DNA from: Carya illinoinensis
Lineage: Eukaryota > Streptophyta > Magnoliopsida > Fagales > Juglandaceae
Reading direction: 5' to 3'
NCBI RefSeq assembly: GCF_018687715.1
Contig: NC_056752.1
Span: 53,228,653-53,292,652 of the forward strand
DNA: 64,000 nucleotides
In this document: positions 12,417 through 23,643 of the stretch, piece by piece
How the letters are laid out: each line of letters begins with the position of its first letter
Position numbering within the stretch: position 1 is the first letter of the stretch
Made by a program: the position numbers and the translations under genes
The notes under the pieces: model-generated
Seen by the model: the letters and a program-made list of their open reading frames with translations, nothing else
Database searches by the model: none
What the model was told of the DNA's origin: nothing

Positions 12417-14059
12417 TGCCCTTGTTCACTCTTAACTTGAACAACTGTTGTATAGCATGGTTGTATATGCACACCAATCAACGGTAGCCAATGCTCTACA
12501 TTGCTAGTATTCAGCAGATATATAAATATATATATATATATATATCTAAATGCTGTTGAGGATGGGATCTTTCAATCTGTGCCCCTTTATTTGCTTTTCT
12601 ACTCACAGACGAATGCAGAAACTGTTATGCTCCTTTCTATATATATACTGGATCAAACTAACTATAAATTGCATGATGCATTTTAACATTTAAGGAAAAT
12701 TCCTCAGCTTGGTTATGCGAGTAAAGATAATCCAAACAACCCGACCTTGGCTTGCTTCATCCACCAACAAGTATATGGAAGAGATGCTTCATTTTCCAAC
12801 TACACTGGTGGCGATGCAACGGCTATGCCATAATCTTCTGCTTCTAATTTTCGAGATGATACGACTTTGCTTTCACTAATACTAAAAGAGAAAGTAGTGA
12901 ACCTTTGAACTTGATAGGGGATTTAAACATTAATGGATTATCACATACAGTCATAATCTGCAAAGTAATGATGTCTGTTGCAAACTTGCAATGTACTCGA
13001 TTGGAGGGAAGGAATCACCGGGAGATTTCGGCACAAGCAAAGGGATAAAGCCAACGTATTTGAGGCGATATTCTTTGGTGAACATTGGGATTAATATGCT
13101 CAAGTTAAGAGTTAGTTCGGATTGAGAAAGACTCAAATCATCTCATTTTATTTCATCTCATTATTATAATTTTTTCAAATTCTTACACAAAATATAATAA
13201 ATAATTCAACTTTTTTCAAATTTTAAAATAATAATAATATTAAAAATAATATTCTAATAATATTTTATTCAATTTTTAACTTTTATCTAAAATTATTTTA
13301 TCCTATCTCACTATCTAAACAACTAGACTGAACCTATAACCTCTGGCTTCAAAAATCTTAAAAATAATTAAAAAATACATTTGGCTTAAAAAATCTTAAA
13401 AAGTTTTGATTATAATTAACTAAGAGAAATATTATATTTTTAATTTTTAATTTAAATATTCTGAATCATATCTGTTATATGGCATATTATAAGCAGATGT
13501 AAAATTATTTATAATAATTAAAAATAATAAAATATATGGTAAAAAAAAGTTTAGATTTAGAGATTCTATAAGATAATTTTAGATAAAAGATAAAAATTAA
13601 ATCAAATAACGTTATAATATTATTTTCTAATTTAAAAAAATTAAATTTAAATTTTAAAAATTTAAATTATTTATTATATTTTATATAAAAATTTTAAAAA
13701 ATTATAATAATAATATAAGAAAAACTACAAGTTTCGAATCCAAAACGGGGGCCTAATTACATCGCGTCATCTTTTGGAGCAGTTGGCTTGGGAGGATATT
13801 AGAGGCAGTCTCAGTCGCTTTTAGGACTACTCTCTTCGACTCGCACAATCCGACGGTACGCCCTATTAGCGCACATTAGATACTCTTCACAAACCCGTCT
13901 CCGGAACTTCAATTTGGTTGAGTTCGATTTGTAGTCTGTTTCGAATTAAATCGAGCCCTTTCCATCCGAAACCAAAACCCAATAATTTCTCGCCCTAAAA
14001 TTTCTGGGCTCCAGTCGTGTGAGATAGAGATACAAAAACAAATACCGAAAGCTGCATAA
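12417..14059. other. Spacer between SPX-MFS and GET3 genes
   Basis: Contains the 3' UTR of the transporter, a (TA)n run near 12520-12545, a MITE-like element (13111-13328), a very AT-rich stretch (13330-13720) and, from about 13730, the more GC-balanced promoter and leader of GET3. No further gene seen. Confidence 0.5.
13111..13328. repeat. MITE-like element
   Basis: The left end (GTTAGTTCGGATTGAG) and the reverse complement of the right end (GTCTAGTTGTTTAGATAGTG) are loosely inverted, and the inside carries CATCTCATTTTATTTCATCTC and CAATTCAACTTTTT-like words. The same words occur in the element at 51129-51456, so these look like members of one family. Borders are approximate. Confidence 0.5.
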
Positions 14060-17000
14060 ATGGCTACAGAGTTACCAGAAGGAACCTTAAATAACATACT
14101 GGATCAAGAGTCGCTCAAGTGGGTCTTTGTGGGAGGAAAAGGTGGCGTGGGCAAGACCACCTGTAGCTCCATCATCTCAATCCTCCTCTCTAGGGTTCGA
14201 TCCTCTGTTTTGATCATCTCCACCGACCCTGCTCACAATCTCAGCGATGCGTTTCAGCAACGGTTCACCAAGACACCCACCTTGGTTAACGGGTTTTCCA
14301 ATCTCTATGCTATGGTACATTTTTTGGGTCATAAGTTGTACCCTTTATTGGTTTTTTATTTTCTTGGGGGTTCTGGTTTTTTCCTTATCTTTTTTTATTG
14401 TGTGAATTATGAAAGTTTTGGTGGTTTATCAGCTGGTTATCTGGTTCGATTTTGAAACTTTGAGGTTTTCGTTTAAATGAATCCGTGTAGACTCGGATTT
14501 TGAATTTTTGTTGGGTATATTTTGTTGTTGAGTTATTTGCGAGATTGCGGTTGTATTTGATGAATTTGGGAAATACCCAATTTATAGAGAAAGTTCTTCA
14601 TTTTTTCTATCGATATTAGGGGAAATTATGGCAGTGCTTTTAAGCAACGATGATTATCCGCTGATCTGTTGACCGTGGACTAGACATTTGGGTTGTCTGG
14701 GCTTTCTTCTAAAATAAAGATATATTTGAACCATTATATCTTAGTTTTCGAACTGCATTTTACTTGCATTATTATCTATTTTCTTGTTCTGTTTGTTGCG
14801 AGTTGACGTTTCGTATGATCCTTTCTAGGAGGTGGATCCGAATGTGGAAAATGATGATGTGGGCAGTGCCGATGGAATGGACGGCTTGTTTTCTGAACTA
14901 GCAAATGCAATTCCTGGAATTGATGAGGCTATGAGCTTTGCAGAGATGCTGAAGTAAGAATCCCGTTCCTTCTATTTGATTATATTGAACCACCAAATTC
15001 ATCGGATCTCTATTCCTCACTTGATTAAAGTGAATCGAGTGCTGTTACGATTTGTGTGTTTTAGTTGACTTATATGAAGCTGTTGGAGGATTCCATATTT
15101 TCATTGAGATTAGTATATGATTGATGATCATTCCTGGTGTTATTAAAATATTCTAGACATAGGAATAACGACAGTTAGCCAATAGACTTTTCATTAGTAC
15201 CGATTACAGGAGTCGGCTGCAGGTACAAGTTTGGTAAGGTCTACTGGGCGGAAGACATCTGTTATGTTTATCAGTTGATATACCCTTTTTATTTTGAGTG
15301 GGGGAGGGTTGAATGCGTCAGTCAATGCCAGTAAAGCAGAGTATCATGATGTTGACCCTTTAATCTTTATTCACCTTATTAGTTAAAGATATATTCATGA
15401 GACCTATTACCTCCAATTTTCGTTGTAGACCATACTTCTTACTCGCCTATATCATGACGCTGAATCATAAAATGAGTCGAACTTTTTTTTTGTAGAATTT
15501 TTTTTTGGGTTTAGTGTTTGATTGGGCTTGTTTGCAGGGATTGACTTCTATTTACCATGTTTAATTTTCCTTAAAAAAATTTGCATGCAAAGCAAAATGG
15601 AAATGGATGCATTAAGCATTTTCATGTGTTGCATTTGCTATGCATGCATATGCACCTCTTCTCTGTAGACTGTGTCATCAATTGCAGCATATAAGTTTGG
15701 TTTTATTTGCCTGAACTGTCATACAGATTAGTGCAAACAATGGATTATTCGGTCATAGTTTTTGACACTGCTCCAACTGGCCATACACTGCGCTTGTTGC
15801 AATTTCCATCAACCTTAGAAAAGGGTCTCACGAAAATGATGTCCTTGAAAAGTAAATTTGGCGGTATAATCAGTCAGGTATGTTCCTTGCAAAAGACACC
15901 ATTAAAGATGTGATTGCAACAGAAATGATCCGATATTGCAATCCATATTTCATGCATTCTTCTTGTTGCTTTAGATTTTGACATATTCTAAATCATCTCT
16001 AACTGTATCCTCTTTGATGGGTATCTTTAAGGATAGAAATATCTAAATGGTATGCTTTGAAACTATTATGGCAGATGACCCGACTCTTTGGTGTGGATGA
16101 AGAGTTTGGTGAGGATGCAATTCTGGGAAAGCTCGAAGGCATGAAAGATGTGATTGAACAAGTTAATAAACAATTCAAAGACCCAGTAAGATTGCCCCAT
16201 TCATACGTCATTTACTCCTCTCTGTTTTAATAGATTTCCAATTATTTGTATTGAATCATATGCGAATAGTGGACATGTATAAAAGTTAGAGCCAACCTTA
16301 AATCCCTAATATCTTAATGCTAGTTTTTAAATTTATTGGGGGTGGTGTGAACTGTAGTTACTGGAGGTTTTGGAGGGCTGGAAGCTCATGGGGCATTGGA
16401 AGTGTAATGAGAAATTGTATAAAGAGTAATATGAAGTTTCTTTAATTATTTTTCCCAAACTATGTGCCTAGTCGTGATATAATTTTAAAAAAGTCTGTAC
16501 TGATAATAAAAAAAATTAAAAAGGCTTTAAATTGTTACTTTGAACTTAAAAAGCACATTGCATATGAATAACCTGCATAGGTACCCATCAAGAGTGCAAC
16601 TTAGTGGTTAAAGGACGGTCTTGGGATGAGCTATAGACAAGATATCTTGGGTTTGATTCCACAGTAGGAGTTCACAGGTCTGGTTGGTAAGGTGATGTAT
16701 TTGAGGTTTACTCCTCTTGGTTGGATCCAAGAGGCCCTGCCTTGGTGAGGTTCCATGTCCCAAAAATCAGCTGCATAGGTAGATTAACCCCCTTCTCATC
16801 TGAGTTTTTTTTTTTTAAATAATAATCACAACCTTTTTCTAAATCGAAATTAACTTTTGATACTCTTTTTTTTTTTTTTTTTTAATAAGTAAGAAAATTT
16901 ATTGATTGTCATAATTAGGCAAAGCCCAAGTACACAGGTAGTATACAAGAGAGAAATACCTACTTACAGCCTACGAGCAAGAAAAAGAAGCATAAAAGTC

Positions 17001-20000
17001 ATTAAAACCTCTAAAACAATGGCCTTAGCCCAAAGTAACAAAGATTGGAAAAATAAGTCTCTAATCCCCCCCTAATGCACTATATAAGACATAGAGGCAC
17101 CATCTTCCAAACAACCGCTACTTGATGATTTCCCCGTATTCCATTCCAGCAAAGCCAAAAGATCCACCACCCTCTTAGGCATCACCCAAGCAATGTCCAG
17201 CATTACAAAGATCTCATCCCATAAAGCCTTCGCCACTTCACAGTGGAGAAGAAGATGATATGACGTTTCACCATTCTTTTTACACATAAAGCACCTATCT
17301 ATTATGAAAATACCATGCTTCCTTAACTTATCTATGGTCAGAATTTTCCCATGAGAGGCCAGCCAACCAAAAAAGTAACTTTTAGGGGCACTTTACTTTT
17401 CCAAATGCACTTCCAAGGGAAAACAGTAGATTAATGAGTAGCATAGCATTATTATTATTATTTTTTTATAGGTATGAGTAGCATAGCATTATATAAGGAT
17501 CTAACTGAAAAATTCTTGTTCCTGGGATGAATCCACAGCAGTTTGTCCTCCCCCCACACACCAAATTCAATGCATACAAGGTGCTGAAAAAGTCATAAAT
17601 AGCTCCCACTTCCCAATCTTGAACTGCTCTAATAAATGACACGTTCTACTGCACCAGGACATTCCAAATTAAAAATTCTTGTTCCTGGGATGAATCCACA
17701 GCAGTTTGTCCTCCCCACCACACTCCAAATTCAATGCATACAAGGTGCTGAAAAAGTCAGAAATATCTCCCACTTCCCAATCTTGAACTGCTCTAATAAA
17801 AGACATGTTCTACTGCACCAGGACATTTGAAATTAACTTCTTGTACTCTTTATAAGAGGTAAGTGAAAGTCTCGTAGATTATAACATTGGAGGCGGGAAG
17901 AATTTGTTTGAAGCCTGGTTCCTTACTTAGCCAAAAGAAACAAAAAAGTGTGGTCTCTTAGTAGATTGACCCTCTTGAAAGTGCAGTTTGGCTTAAGCAT
18001 GATTTGCACCCCTCTGCGGCCTGCAATCACTTGCAGTAACTTTTGGGTGTGAATTAATTTGGTGGCATGTTTGTGGATATTTTGTCCTGCGGTCATGTTC
18101 TCATCTGGACTTTCTATGGTAGCTGTTTTGTTTAGGAAGTTAAGGTGTTGTGATAACATTAAAATTGACCATTTTCTCTGTCATATTGAGAGACGTAAGA
18201 TTCAACTAGACATCTGAACCTGATGATTACTAGGCTGTGGTATTTTCTTGCTCAAAGCATCATGGTAAAGGCCTTATGTTATTACAAGCTAGTCAAACTA
18301 AAGGCTTTAAAGGAAGATCTAAAACTGTGGAATTCCCAATCTTTTGGGGATCTAGGGGAGCAAAAGAAAGTCATGATGGGAGAATTGCAGGTTCTTGATA
18401 GGATCAATGAAGGTCGAGCTCTCACCGTAGAGGAAAGATCAAGAAAGGCAGAATTGACTTCAGAGTTGGAAAGGGTATTATCTTGTGAAGAGATCTCTTG
18501 GCGACAAAAATCAAGAGCTTTGTGGTTGAAAGAAGGGGATAGAAGTACGAAATTTTTCCATAGAGTGGCAAACTCTCATAGGAGGAATAATACCATTGAG
18601 ATGCTGAATATAAATGGTAGAGAGTGTACTGAGGCCCCTGTGATACGGGAACACGTGCTGAATTTCTATGAACAATTATTTACAGAAAGGGAGGGATGGA
18701 GGCCTAGAGTGGATGGTCTTGTTTTTGATTCCATTGAGCCGCAGACAGCAGCTAGGTTGGAAAGAGCGTTTGAGGAAGAGGAGATATATGAAGTGATCAG
18801 ACGAATGGGGAAAGACAAAGCGCCAGGACCAGACGGTTTTTCGATGGGGTTCTTCTACACTTGTTGGGAGGTGATAAAAGAGGATTTGTTGAATGTCTTC
18901 CAGGAATTATTCTCGTCTGGGAAATTTCAGAAAAGTTTGAATACGACTTTTATTGCATTAATTCCGAAGAAGACCGAGGCTGTGGAAGTGAAGGATTATA
19001 GGCCCGTTAGCCTCATTAACGGGGTCTATAAAATTATTTCAAAGGTATTAGCAAACAGGTTGGGAGAGTCCCTTGGTAAGATAATCTCAAAGCCACAAAA
19101 TGCCTTTGTTAGGGGTCGTCAAATTCTGGATTCGGTTTTAATAGCCAATGAATGCTTGGATAGTAGATTAAAATCCGGTATGGCAGGGATTATTTGTAAA
19201 TTAGACATGGAAAAGGCATATGATCATGTAAATTGGGACTTTCTTATCTATCTTTTGAGGAGGTGTGGATTTGGGGAAAAATGGTGTAGGTGGATTAGAT
19301 GGTGCATTTCAACAGCAAGATTCTCAATTTTGATTAATGGCAGTCCAGAAGGTTTTTTTAACAGCTCGAGAGGTCTAAGACAAGGGGATCCGCTATCCCC
19401 ACTCCTCTTTGTTATAATCATGGAAGCCCTGAGTAGGATGTTAATGGCTCTAGTTAATAATGGTTTGTTGGCTGGTTTTTCTGTGGGTGATCTGAATAGG
19501 GGCATTATCTCAATCTCTCATTTACTTTTTGCTGATGATACTTTAATTTTCTGTGAGGCTGATCAAGAACAACTTAGAACTCTGAAAGCGTTGCTGTTAT
19601 GCTTTGAAGCAGCATCAGGTTTGAGAGTAAATTTTGATAAATCAGAATTAGTACCAGTTGGGAATGTGAGTAGATCTCGACAGTTGGCTAACACGTTGGG
19701 GTGTAAGGTAGCCACTCTTCCTATGACATATTTGGGTTTACCGTTGGGGGCGGCTTCACGAGCCATAGCTATATGGGATACAGTGATTGAGAAAATAGAG
19801 AGAAGATTGGCTGGATGGAAGAGACTGTACTTGTCGAAAGGAGGCCGGGTGACCTTGATAAAGAGTACTCTTTCTAACTTACCCACTTATTTTCTGTCTT
19901 TGTTTACAATTCCAGCTTCGGTGGCGGCAAGGATTGAAAAACTGTATCGCGATTTCCTTTGGAGTGGTTTGGGGGATGAATTCAAGTTTCACCTAATCAA

Positions 20001-22125
20001 ATGGGACACGGTTTGCAGACCAATTTCTTCAGGAGGATTGGGGATAAAGAACTTGAGAAAATTCAATCGGGCTCTTCTAGGGAAATGGTTTTGGAGATAT
20101 AATATGGAGCCGGAAGCTTTATGGAAAGTAGTAGTTCACAGTAAATATGGCAGCCTATGGGGGGGATGGTGTACTAGAGAGGGGAATGGATCGTATGGAG
20201 TGGGGATTTGGAAGCAAATAAGAAGGGGATGGAATCTGTTTGCCAACCATACTAAACTTTTGGTGGGGGAAGGCACACGTGTAAGTTTTTGGAGGGACAT
20301 TTGGTGTGGGGAGGAGGCATTGAAGGACGCTTTTCCTTGTGTATATCAAGTGGCTTGTGACCAAGAAGCTTCGGTCGCGGACCTTTTGGTTCGCTCAGGG
20401 GACCATGTTCACTGGAACGTCACTTTTTATAGAGCAGCACATGATTGGGAAGTAAACAGTTTTACAGATTTTTTCAACCTAGTGTACTCTATGAAGCCGA
20501 ATGGTTTGCATGAAGATAAGCTGTGGTGGAAATATACGGGAAAGGGTATTTTCTCGGTTCGCTCTTATTATAAGGCCCTTACAGCTATACCGAATGCTCC
20601 GTTTCCATGGAGAAGATTGTGGAGGAATAGAGCACCGCCCAAATCACTGTTCTTCATTTGGACAGCAGCCCTGGGTAAGATTCTGACTACCGATAATCTG
20701 CGGAAGAGGCGGGTAATCATTACTGATTGGTGTTGTATGTGTAAGAGAGCTGGTGAATCAGTGAATCATCTCCTGCTACATTGTGAGACAGCTAGTGCCG
20801 TGTGGTGTGAAGTATTCCGTCGTGTAGGGTTAAACTGGGTGATGCCGAAGTCAGTAGTTGAATTACTAGCCAGTTGGGCGATGCCGGGGGGAGACCTACA
20901 TATCAAAGCTGTGTGGAAGATGGTACCTATCTGCATTATGTGGTGCATTTGGCAAGAGCGAAATGAACGAACTTTTGAAGACAAGGAGAGGACAACGGAG
21001 GAGCTTTGTATCTTTTTTTTCAGCACTTTATTTCTGTGGTCGCTAGCTATAGACTTTAATGGCCTAAATGTACATGAGTTTCTAGTGACTACTGTAGCTA
21101 CCTAGATAGGTCTTACCTCTTGTATACCATCTTGTGTACTTGGGCTATGCCTATTATTATTAATACTACTGTTTACTTATCAAAAAAAAAAAATATTTCA
21201 AAATACAAAGATCAGTCAAACTACTATAAAATCTGCTAGAATTAAAAGCACTATGAATTGTGAGGTTGGTTGTAATTTCGTGTGACTTGCCAGCATTTCA
21301 TCAATCAAGTTTGCAATTAGTTTGGATGTTTTGTAGTTATTTTTTAAGCACTTGACCTTGTTGTCCGTGTTTACTGGTTCACTCAAAATCATATGGAATA
21401 TCAAAATTTTTTGTAGTTATTCTTAATGCGCTTATATTTCCCTGTTGGCAGGACTTGACAACCTTTATCTGTGTTTGCATTCCAGAGTTCCTCTCTCTTT
21501 ATGAAACAGAGAGACTGGTCCAGGAACTCACCAAGTTTGAGATAGATACACACAATATTATCATTAACCAATTACTTTATGATGAAGAAGGCAAGTTTAC
21601 ATGTTTTCATGTTTTTTTTTTTCATATGGAAATAACCTTTTTAATCGAAAACAAAATTCATGTATCTGTCGGCCGGTTTTCTACTTGTAGATGTAGAGTC
21701 CAAGTTACTCAAAGCTAGAATGCGGATGCAACAGAAGTACCTTGACCAGTTCTATATGTTGTATGATGACTTTCACATCACCAAGTTGCCTTTGCTGCCC
21801 CAAGAGGTAAACTACATCGTGGCAAAACTTTTGGAATATTTAAAAGTGATGACCTAATCTGAAGTTTGTCATTCTAGATGAGGGGTAAACAAATTAATTT
21901 TAGCTGTTAGTGTTGGCCCTTTTGACAAGTCAGATATTGATTTTGTAGGTTACAGGGGTTGAAGCTCTGAAGGCATTTTCAAATAATTTTGTGTCACCAT
22001 ATCAACCTTCCACGAGTAAAGGCACAGTGGAGGAGTTGGAACAAAAGGTATCCACACTGAGGCAGCAGTTGAAAGATGCTGAAGCAGAGCTAGAACGACT
22101 TAGAAAAGGAAAGCAAAAGGTGTGA
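14060..22125 (+). CDS. GET3: GET3 / TRC40-type ATPase for tail-anchored protein insertion
   Basis: Seven exons: 14060-14314, 14829-14953, 15727-15877, 16075-16185, 21452-21590, 21691-21806, 21949-22125; 1074 bases, 357 aa. It is a cytosolic ATPase that carries tail-anchored membrane proteins to the ER GET receptor. Visible motifs: deviant Walker [11 protein letters not shown] (residues 25-34, both lysines present), switch [13 protein letters not shown], switch II-type [15 protein letters not shown], a methionine-rich client-binding stretch (MMSLKSKFG... MTRLFG), and a C-terminal coiled tail. As I recall plant GET3a, the CxxC zinc pair of fungal and animal homologues is absent; here too the region between NQLLYDEE and QQKYLDQ has DVESK instead. 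The intron after exon 5 begins GC rather than GT. Intron 4 is 5.27 kb and full of retroelements, yet the exons on both sides are intact and in phase. Confidence 0.93.
16573..16781 (+). mobile_element. tRNA-derived SINE with target site duplication
   Basis: A 187-base body (16584-16770) lies between two exact copies of CTGCATAGGTA (16573-16583 and 16771-16781). Near its left end it has an A-box-like CAACTTAGTGGTTAAAGG and, about 50 bases on, a B-box GGTTTGATTCC, close to the pol III consensus GGTTCGANTCC. This spacing and the duplication fit a tRNA-derived SINE. It sits in GET3 intron 4. The family is not named. Confidence 0.75.
16866..17828 (-). mobile_element. 5'-truncated LINE in antisense orientation
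   Basis: Read on the minus strand this ends in poly(A) (poly-T at 16866-16883) preceded by a tail like that of the sense LINE downstream (TACTTGGGCTTTGCC). Upstream of it lies a decayed zinc-binding RT-associated domain (17072-17287, [20 protein letters not shown]). The element is flanked by 20-base direct repeats, 16846-16865 and 17829-17848, matching at 17 of 20 positions: a target site duplication that has since diverged. It holds an internal 163-bp tandem duplication. Same LINE family as 18301-21193 but older. Confidence 0.85.
17508..17833. repeat. 163-bp tandem duplication inside the antisense LINE
   Basis: Unit one 17508-17670 and unit two 17671-17833 begin alike with AAAAATTCTTGTTCCTGGGA and differ by a handful of substitutions and a small indel. 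The duplication lies at the truncated 5' end of the antisense LINE. Confidence 0.9.
18223..21105 (+). CDS. LINE reverse transcriptase open frame (5'-truncated ORF2)
   Basis: An uninterrupted frame of 960 codons within GET3 intron 4. It contains a full non-LTR reverse transcriptase domain: the [16 protein letters not shown] block, [13 protein letters not shown], an Asp-bearing [28 protein letters not shown], and the catalytic [10 protein letters not shown] (codons for FADD at 19528-19539). A C-terminal zinc-binding RT-associated domain follows ([14 protein letters not shown], then [18 protein letters not shown]). The N-terminal endonuclease of a complete ORF2 is missing, so the element is 5'-truncated. 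The first 26 or so codons probably come from host intron sequence, and the ATG at 18223 is unlikely to be native. The unbroken frame over almost 2.9 kb points to recent insertion. Confidence 0.9.
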   Translation: MITRLWYFLAQSIMVKALCYYKLVKLKALKEDLKLWNSQSFGDLGEQKKVMMGELQVLDRINEGRALTVEERSRKAELTSELERVLSCEEISWRQKSRALWLKEGDRSTKFFHRVANSHRRNNTIEMLNINGRECTEAPVIREHVLNFYEQLFTEREGWRPRVDGLVFDSIEPQTAARLERAFEEEEIYEVIRRMGKDKAPGPDGFSMGFFYTCWEVIKEDLLNVFQELFSSGKFQKSLNTTFIALIPKKTEAVEVKDYRPVSLINGVYKIISKVLANRLGESLGKIISKPQNAFVRGRQILDSVLIANECLDSRLKSGMAGIICKLDMEKAYDHVNWDFLIYLLRRCGFGEKWCRWIRWCISTARFSILINGSPEGFFNSSRGLRQGDPLSPLLFVIIMEALSRMLMALVNNGLLAGFSVGDLNRGIISISHLLFADDTLIFCEADQEQLRTLKALLLCFEAASGLRVNFDKSELVPVGNVSRSRQLANTLGCKVATLPMTYLGLPLGAASRAIAIWDTVIEKIERRLAGWKRLYLSKGGRVTLIKSTLSNLPTYFLSLFTIPASVAARIEKLYRDFLWSGLGDEFKFHLIKWDTVCRPISSGGLGIKNLRKFNRALLGKWFWRYNMEPEALWKVVVHSKYGSLWGGWCTREGNGSYGVGIWKQIRRGWNLFANHTKLLVGEGTRVSFWRDIWCGEEALKDAFPCVYQVACDQEASVADLLVRSGDHVHWNVTFYRAAHDWEVNSFTDFFNLVYSMKPNGLHEDKLWWKYTGKGIFSVRSYYKALTAIPNAPFPWRRLWRNRAPPKSLFFIWTAALGKILTTDNLRKRRVIITDWCCMCKRAGESVNHLLLHCETASAVWCEVFRRVGLNWVMPKSVVELLASWAMPGGDLHIKAVWKMVPICIMWCIWQERNERTFEDKERTTEELCIFFFSTLFLWSLAIDFNGLNVHEFLVTTVAT
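18301..21193 (+). mobile_element. 5'-truncated LINE (L1-like), sense to GET3
   Basis: LINE homology begins at about 18290-18310 and runs through the RT frame to a 3' tail containing TTGTGTACTTGGGCTATGCC, ending in a run of about 12 A at 21182-21193. A candidate target duplication AGTCAAACTA occurs at 18291-18300 and 21214-21223, but the second copy is about 20 bases beyond the A-run, so it may be chance. The tail matches the antisense LINE at 16866, placing both in one family. Confidence 0.88.
21591..21690 (+). other. GC-AG intron in GET3
   Basis: Exon 5 ends GATGAAGAAG and the intron starts GCAAGTTT; the acceptor is CTACTTGTAG before ATGTAGAGTCC. Using GC as donor gives the conserved E-D-V-E-S-K reading; no GT nearby restores this frame. 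GC-AG introns are a known minor class, typically with a strong AG|GCAAGT donor as here. Confidence 0.8.
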
Positions 22126-23562
22126 TGATGCTCGGCTCAATGGTATTGCCTTTGTTCCTTTTTCCTTCCCTCATTCTTTCCATGTTTACAATCAGACGGC
22201 ACCATCTCCCTTTCTTTAGACTGCCAAGGGAAGTCAGTCTTCTCATTTTACCTCTGGTTGATGTTTTCTGCCGCTCAAACTTATTTGTAATTTTTAAGAT
22301 GAACCTTTTCAGATATATAAGTGGTATATTTATAATTTTTTTTTTCACATTTCTATCTTGAACAATTTCGATAATGGTAAATTCCTTTTTTTAATTTCTG
22401 AACGTCTACATACAGTTTGAATTGATGAGAATATAGATTACATGCCATTATTTTCTGGGTGTGATGAAAGCGTTTTTGTGGCTTTTTCTTGGGTATTTGG
22501 ACCACCCATGGAAGGTGAATTAGTTTTTGGTAGCATATAAATCTCTTTTTTCTTCATATATGAAGTTGTGATTTAGTGAAAGACCTCACTATTTGGAGAG
22601 AATCTAGAGCTGCATTATGCGACGCCTGCTCCCCCCGGCCTGTTTCTTCATTGTCCCAGAAATGGAAAAGTTGACCCCATAGCAGCAGGAAAAAAGAAAC
22701 AAGATGCGGCCACCACGGTCAACCAGGACCTCGAGAGGTTACAGCTAATTCTCGCCAATATCTCGAACTCACGAGGTTACAACAAAGCTTGTAGTTGGAA
22801 GTTGTGGAAGATTAGTGAAAGTTATAAATATTGAGATGAACGGACCGTTGCTAAATTCATTTGGTAGATGGAACGAAAATCATCTGCCAAAGAAGATAGT
22901 CCTATGTTTTAAGGGAAATACTTCTCCTACAGAAGTGGTCACCGATGTGGCTACCGATTTGAGTTTTTTTTTTTTAACCTAATAATTAAGTAAATATTTT
23001 TTTTAATTTATTTGTGATTTTTATTTATTTTTAAATATTTAATGAGTTTAAAAAAATGTTTGAAAAAAAAACAGAAGAGACAAAACTTTATGTTTTATTA
23101 GGTACAAATAAAGTCGCGTATTAATCTGCATATTAATATTGATTTCTTTATGCTTAAAATTTAAATTAGTAATTTTTAATAAAATTTAATTTTTAATCAA
23201 TCAAATTAAATTGATGCACATATTAATATGTAATTGTGCTTGAAACTAGATTTAAAAACTTTTGCGTAACTCTTTCTGTGGCCTCCCTCTGCGGAGTAGC
23301 ACCACCCATGTTTTTAAAAGCTACATAGAATATAGCGCATGTCATTTTGCTAGCTCCAATGCACACGATGATAGAAAGTGTGCTTGGATTACTCTTACGG
23401 GGTAGCGTTTTGCACCTATCTAAACTGTAAGTCTGTACCACAACACCCAATTAGAAGCGGTTGAAAATAAAATATGATAATTGTGCAAATATAGGAGAAG
23501 GATCTGCCGTGGACATTGCAAACATAAATAAGTATTTTAATTGTAAAGGTTTAGCATACGAT
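22126..23562. other. GET3 3' UTR and spacer
   Basis: The first few hundred bases are probably the GET3 3' UTR. The rest is AT-rich, with no reading frame showing a recognisable domain. Confidence 0.5.
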
Positions 23563-23602
23563 GTTGAGATGGCCGAGTTGGTCTAAGGCGCCAGATTAAG
23601 GT

Positions 23603-23635
<33 letters not shown>

Positions 23636-23643
23636 TCTCAACA
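23563..23643 (+). tRNA. tRNA-Leu (anticodon AAG)
   Basis: The acceptor arms GTTGAGA and TCTCAAC pair fully, followed by discriminator A. The D region has TGGCCGAGTTGGTCTAAGGC (A box). The anticodon stem CCAGA/TCTGG encloses loop TTAAGGT, anticodon AAG, reading CUU (and CUC if A34 becomes inosine). The long variable arm is typical of class II leucine tRNA. The T arm GTGGG TTCAAAT CCCAC contains the B box. No intron. A T-rich pol III terminator begins a few bases downstream. Confidence 0.96.

Noticed and set aside
16584..16680. Possible tRNA gene
   Set aside because: A and B boxes are present, but no acceptor stem or anticodon stem can be formed; the flanking target repeats show it is a SINE.
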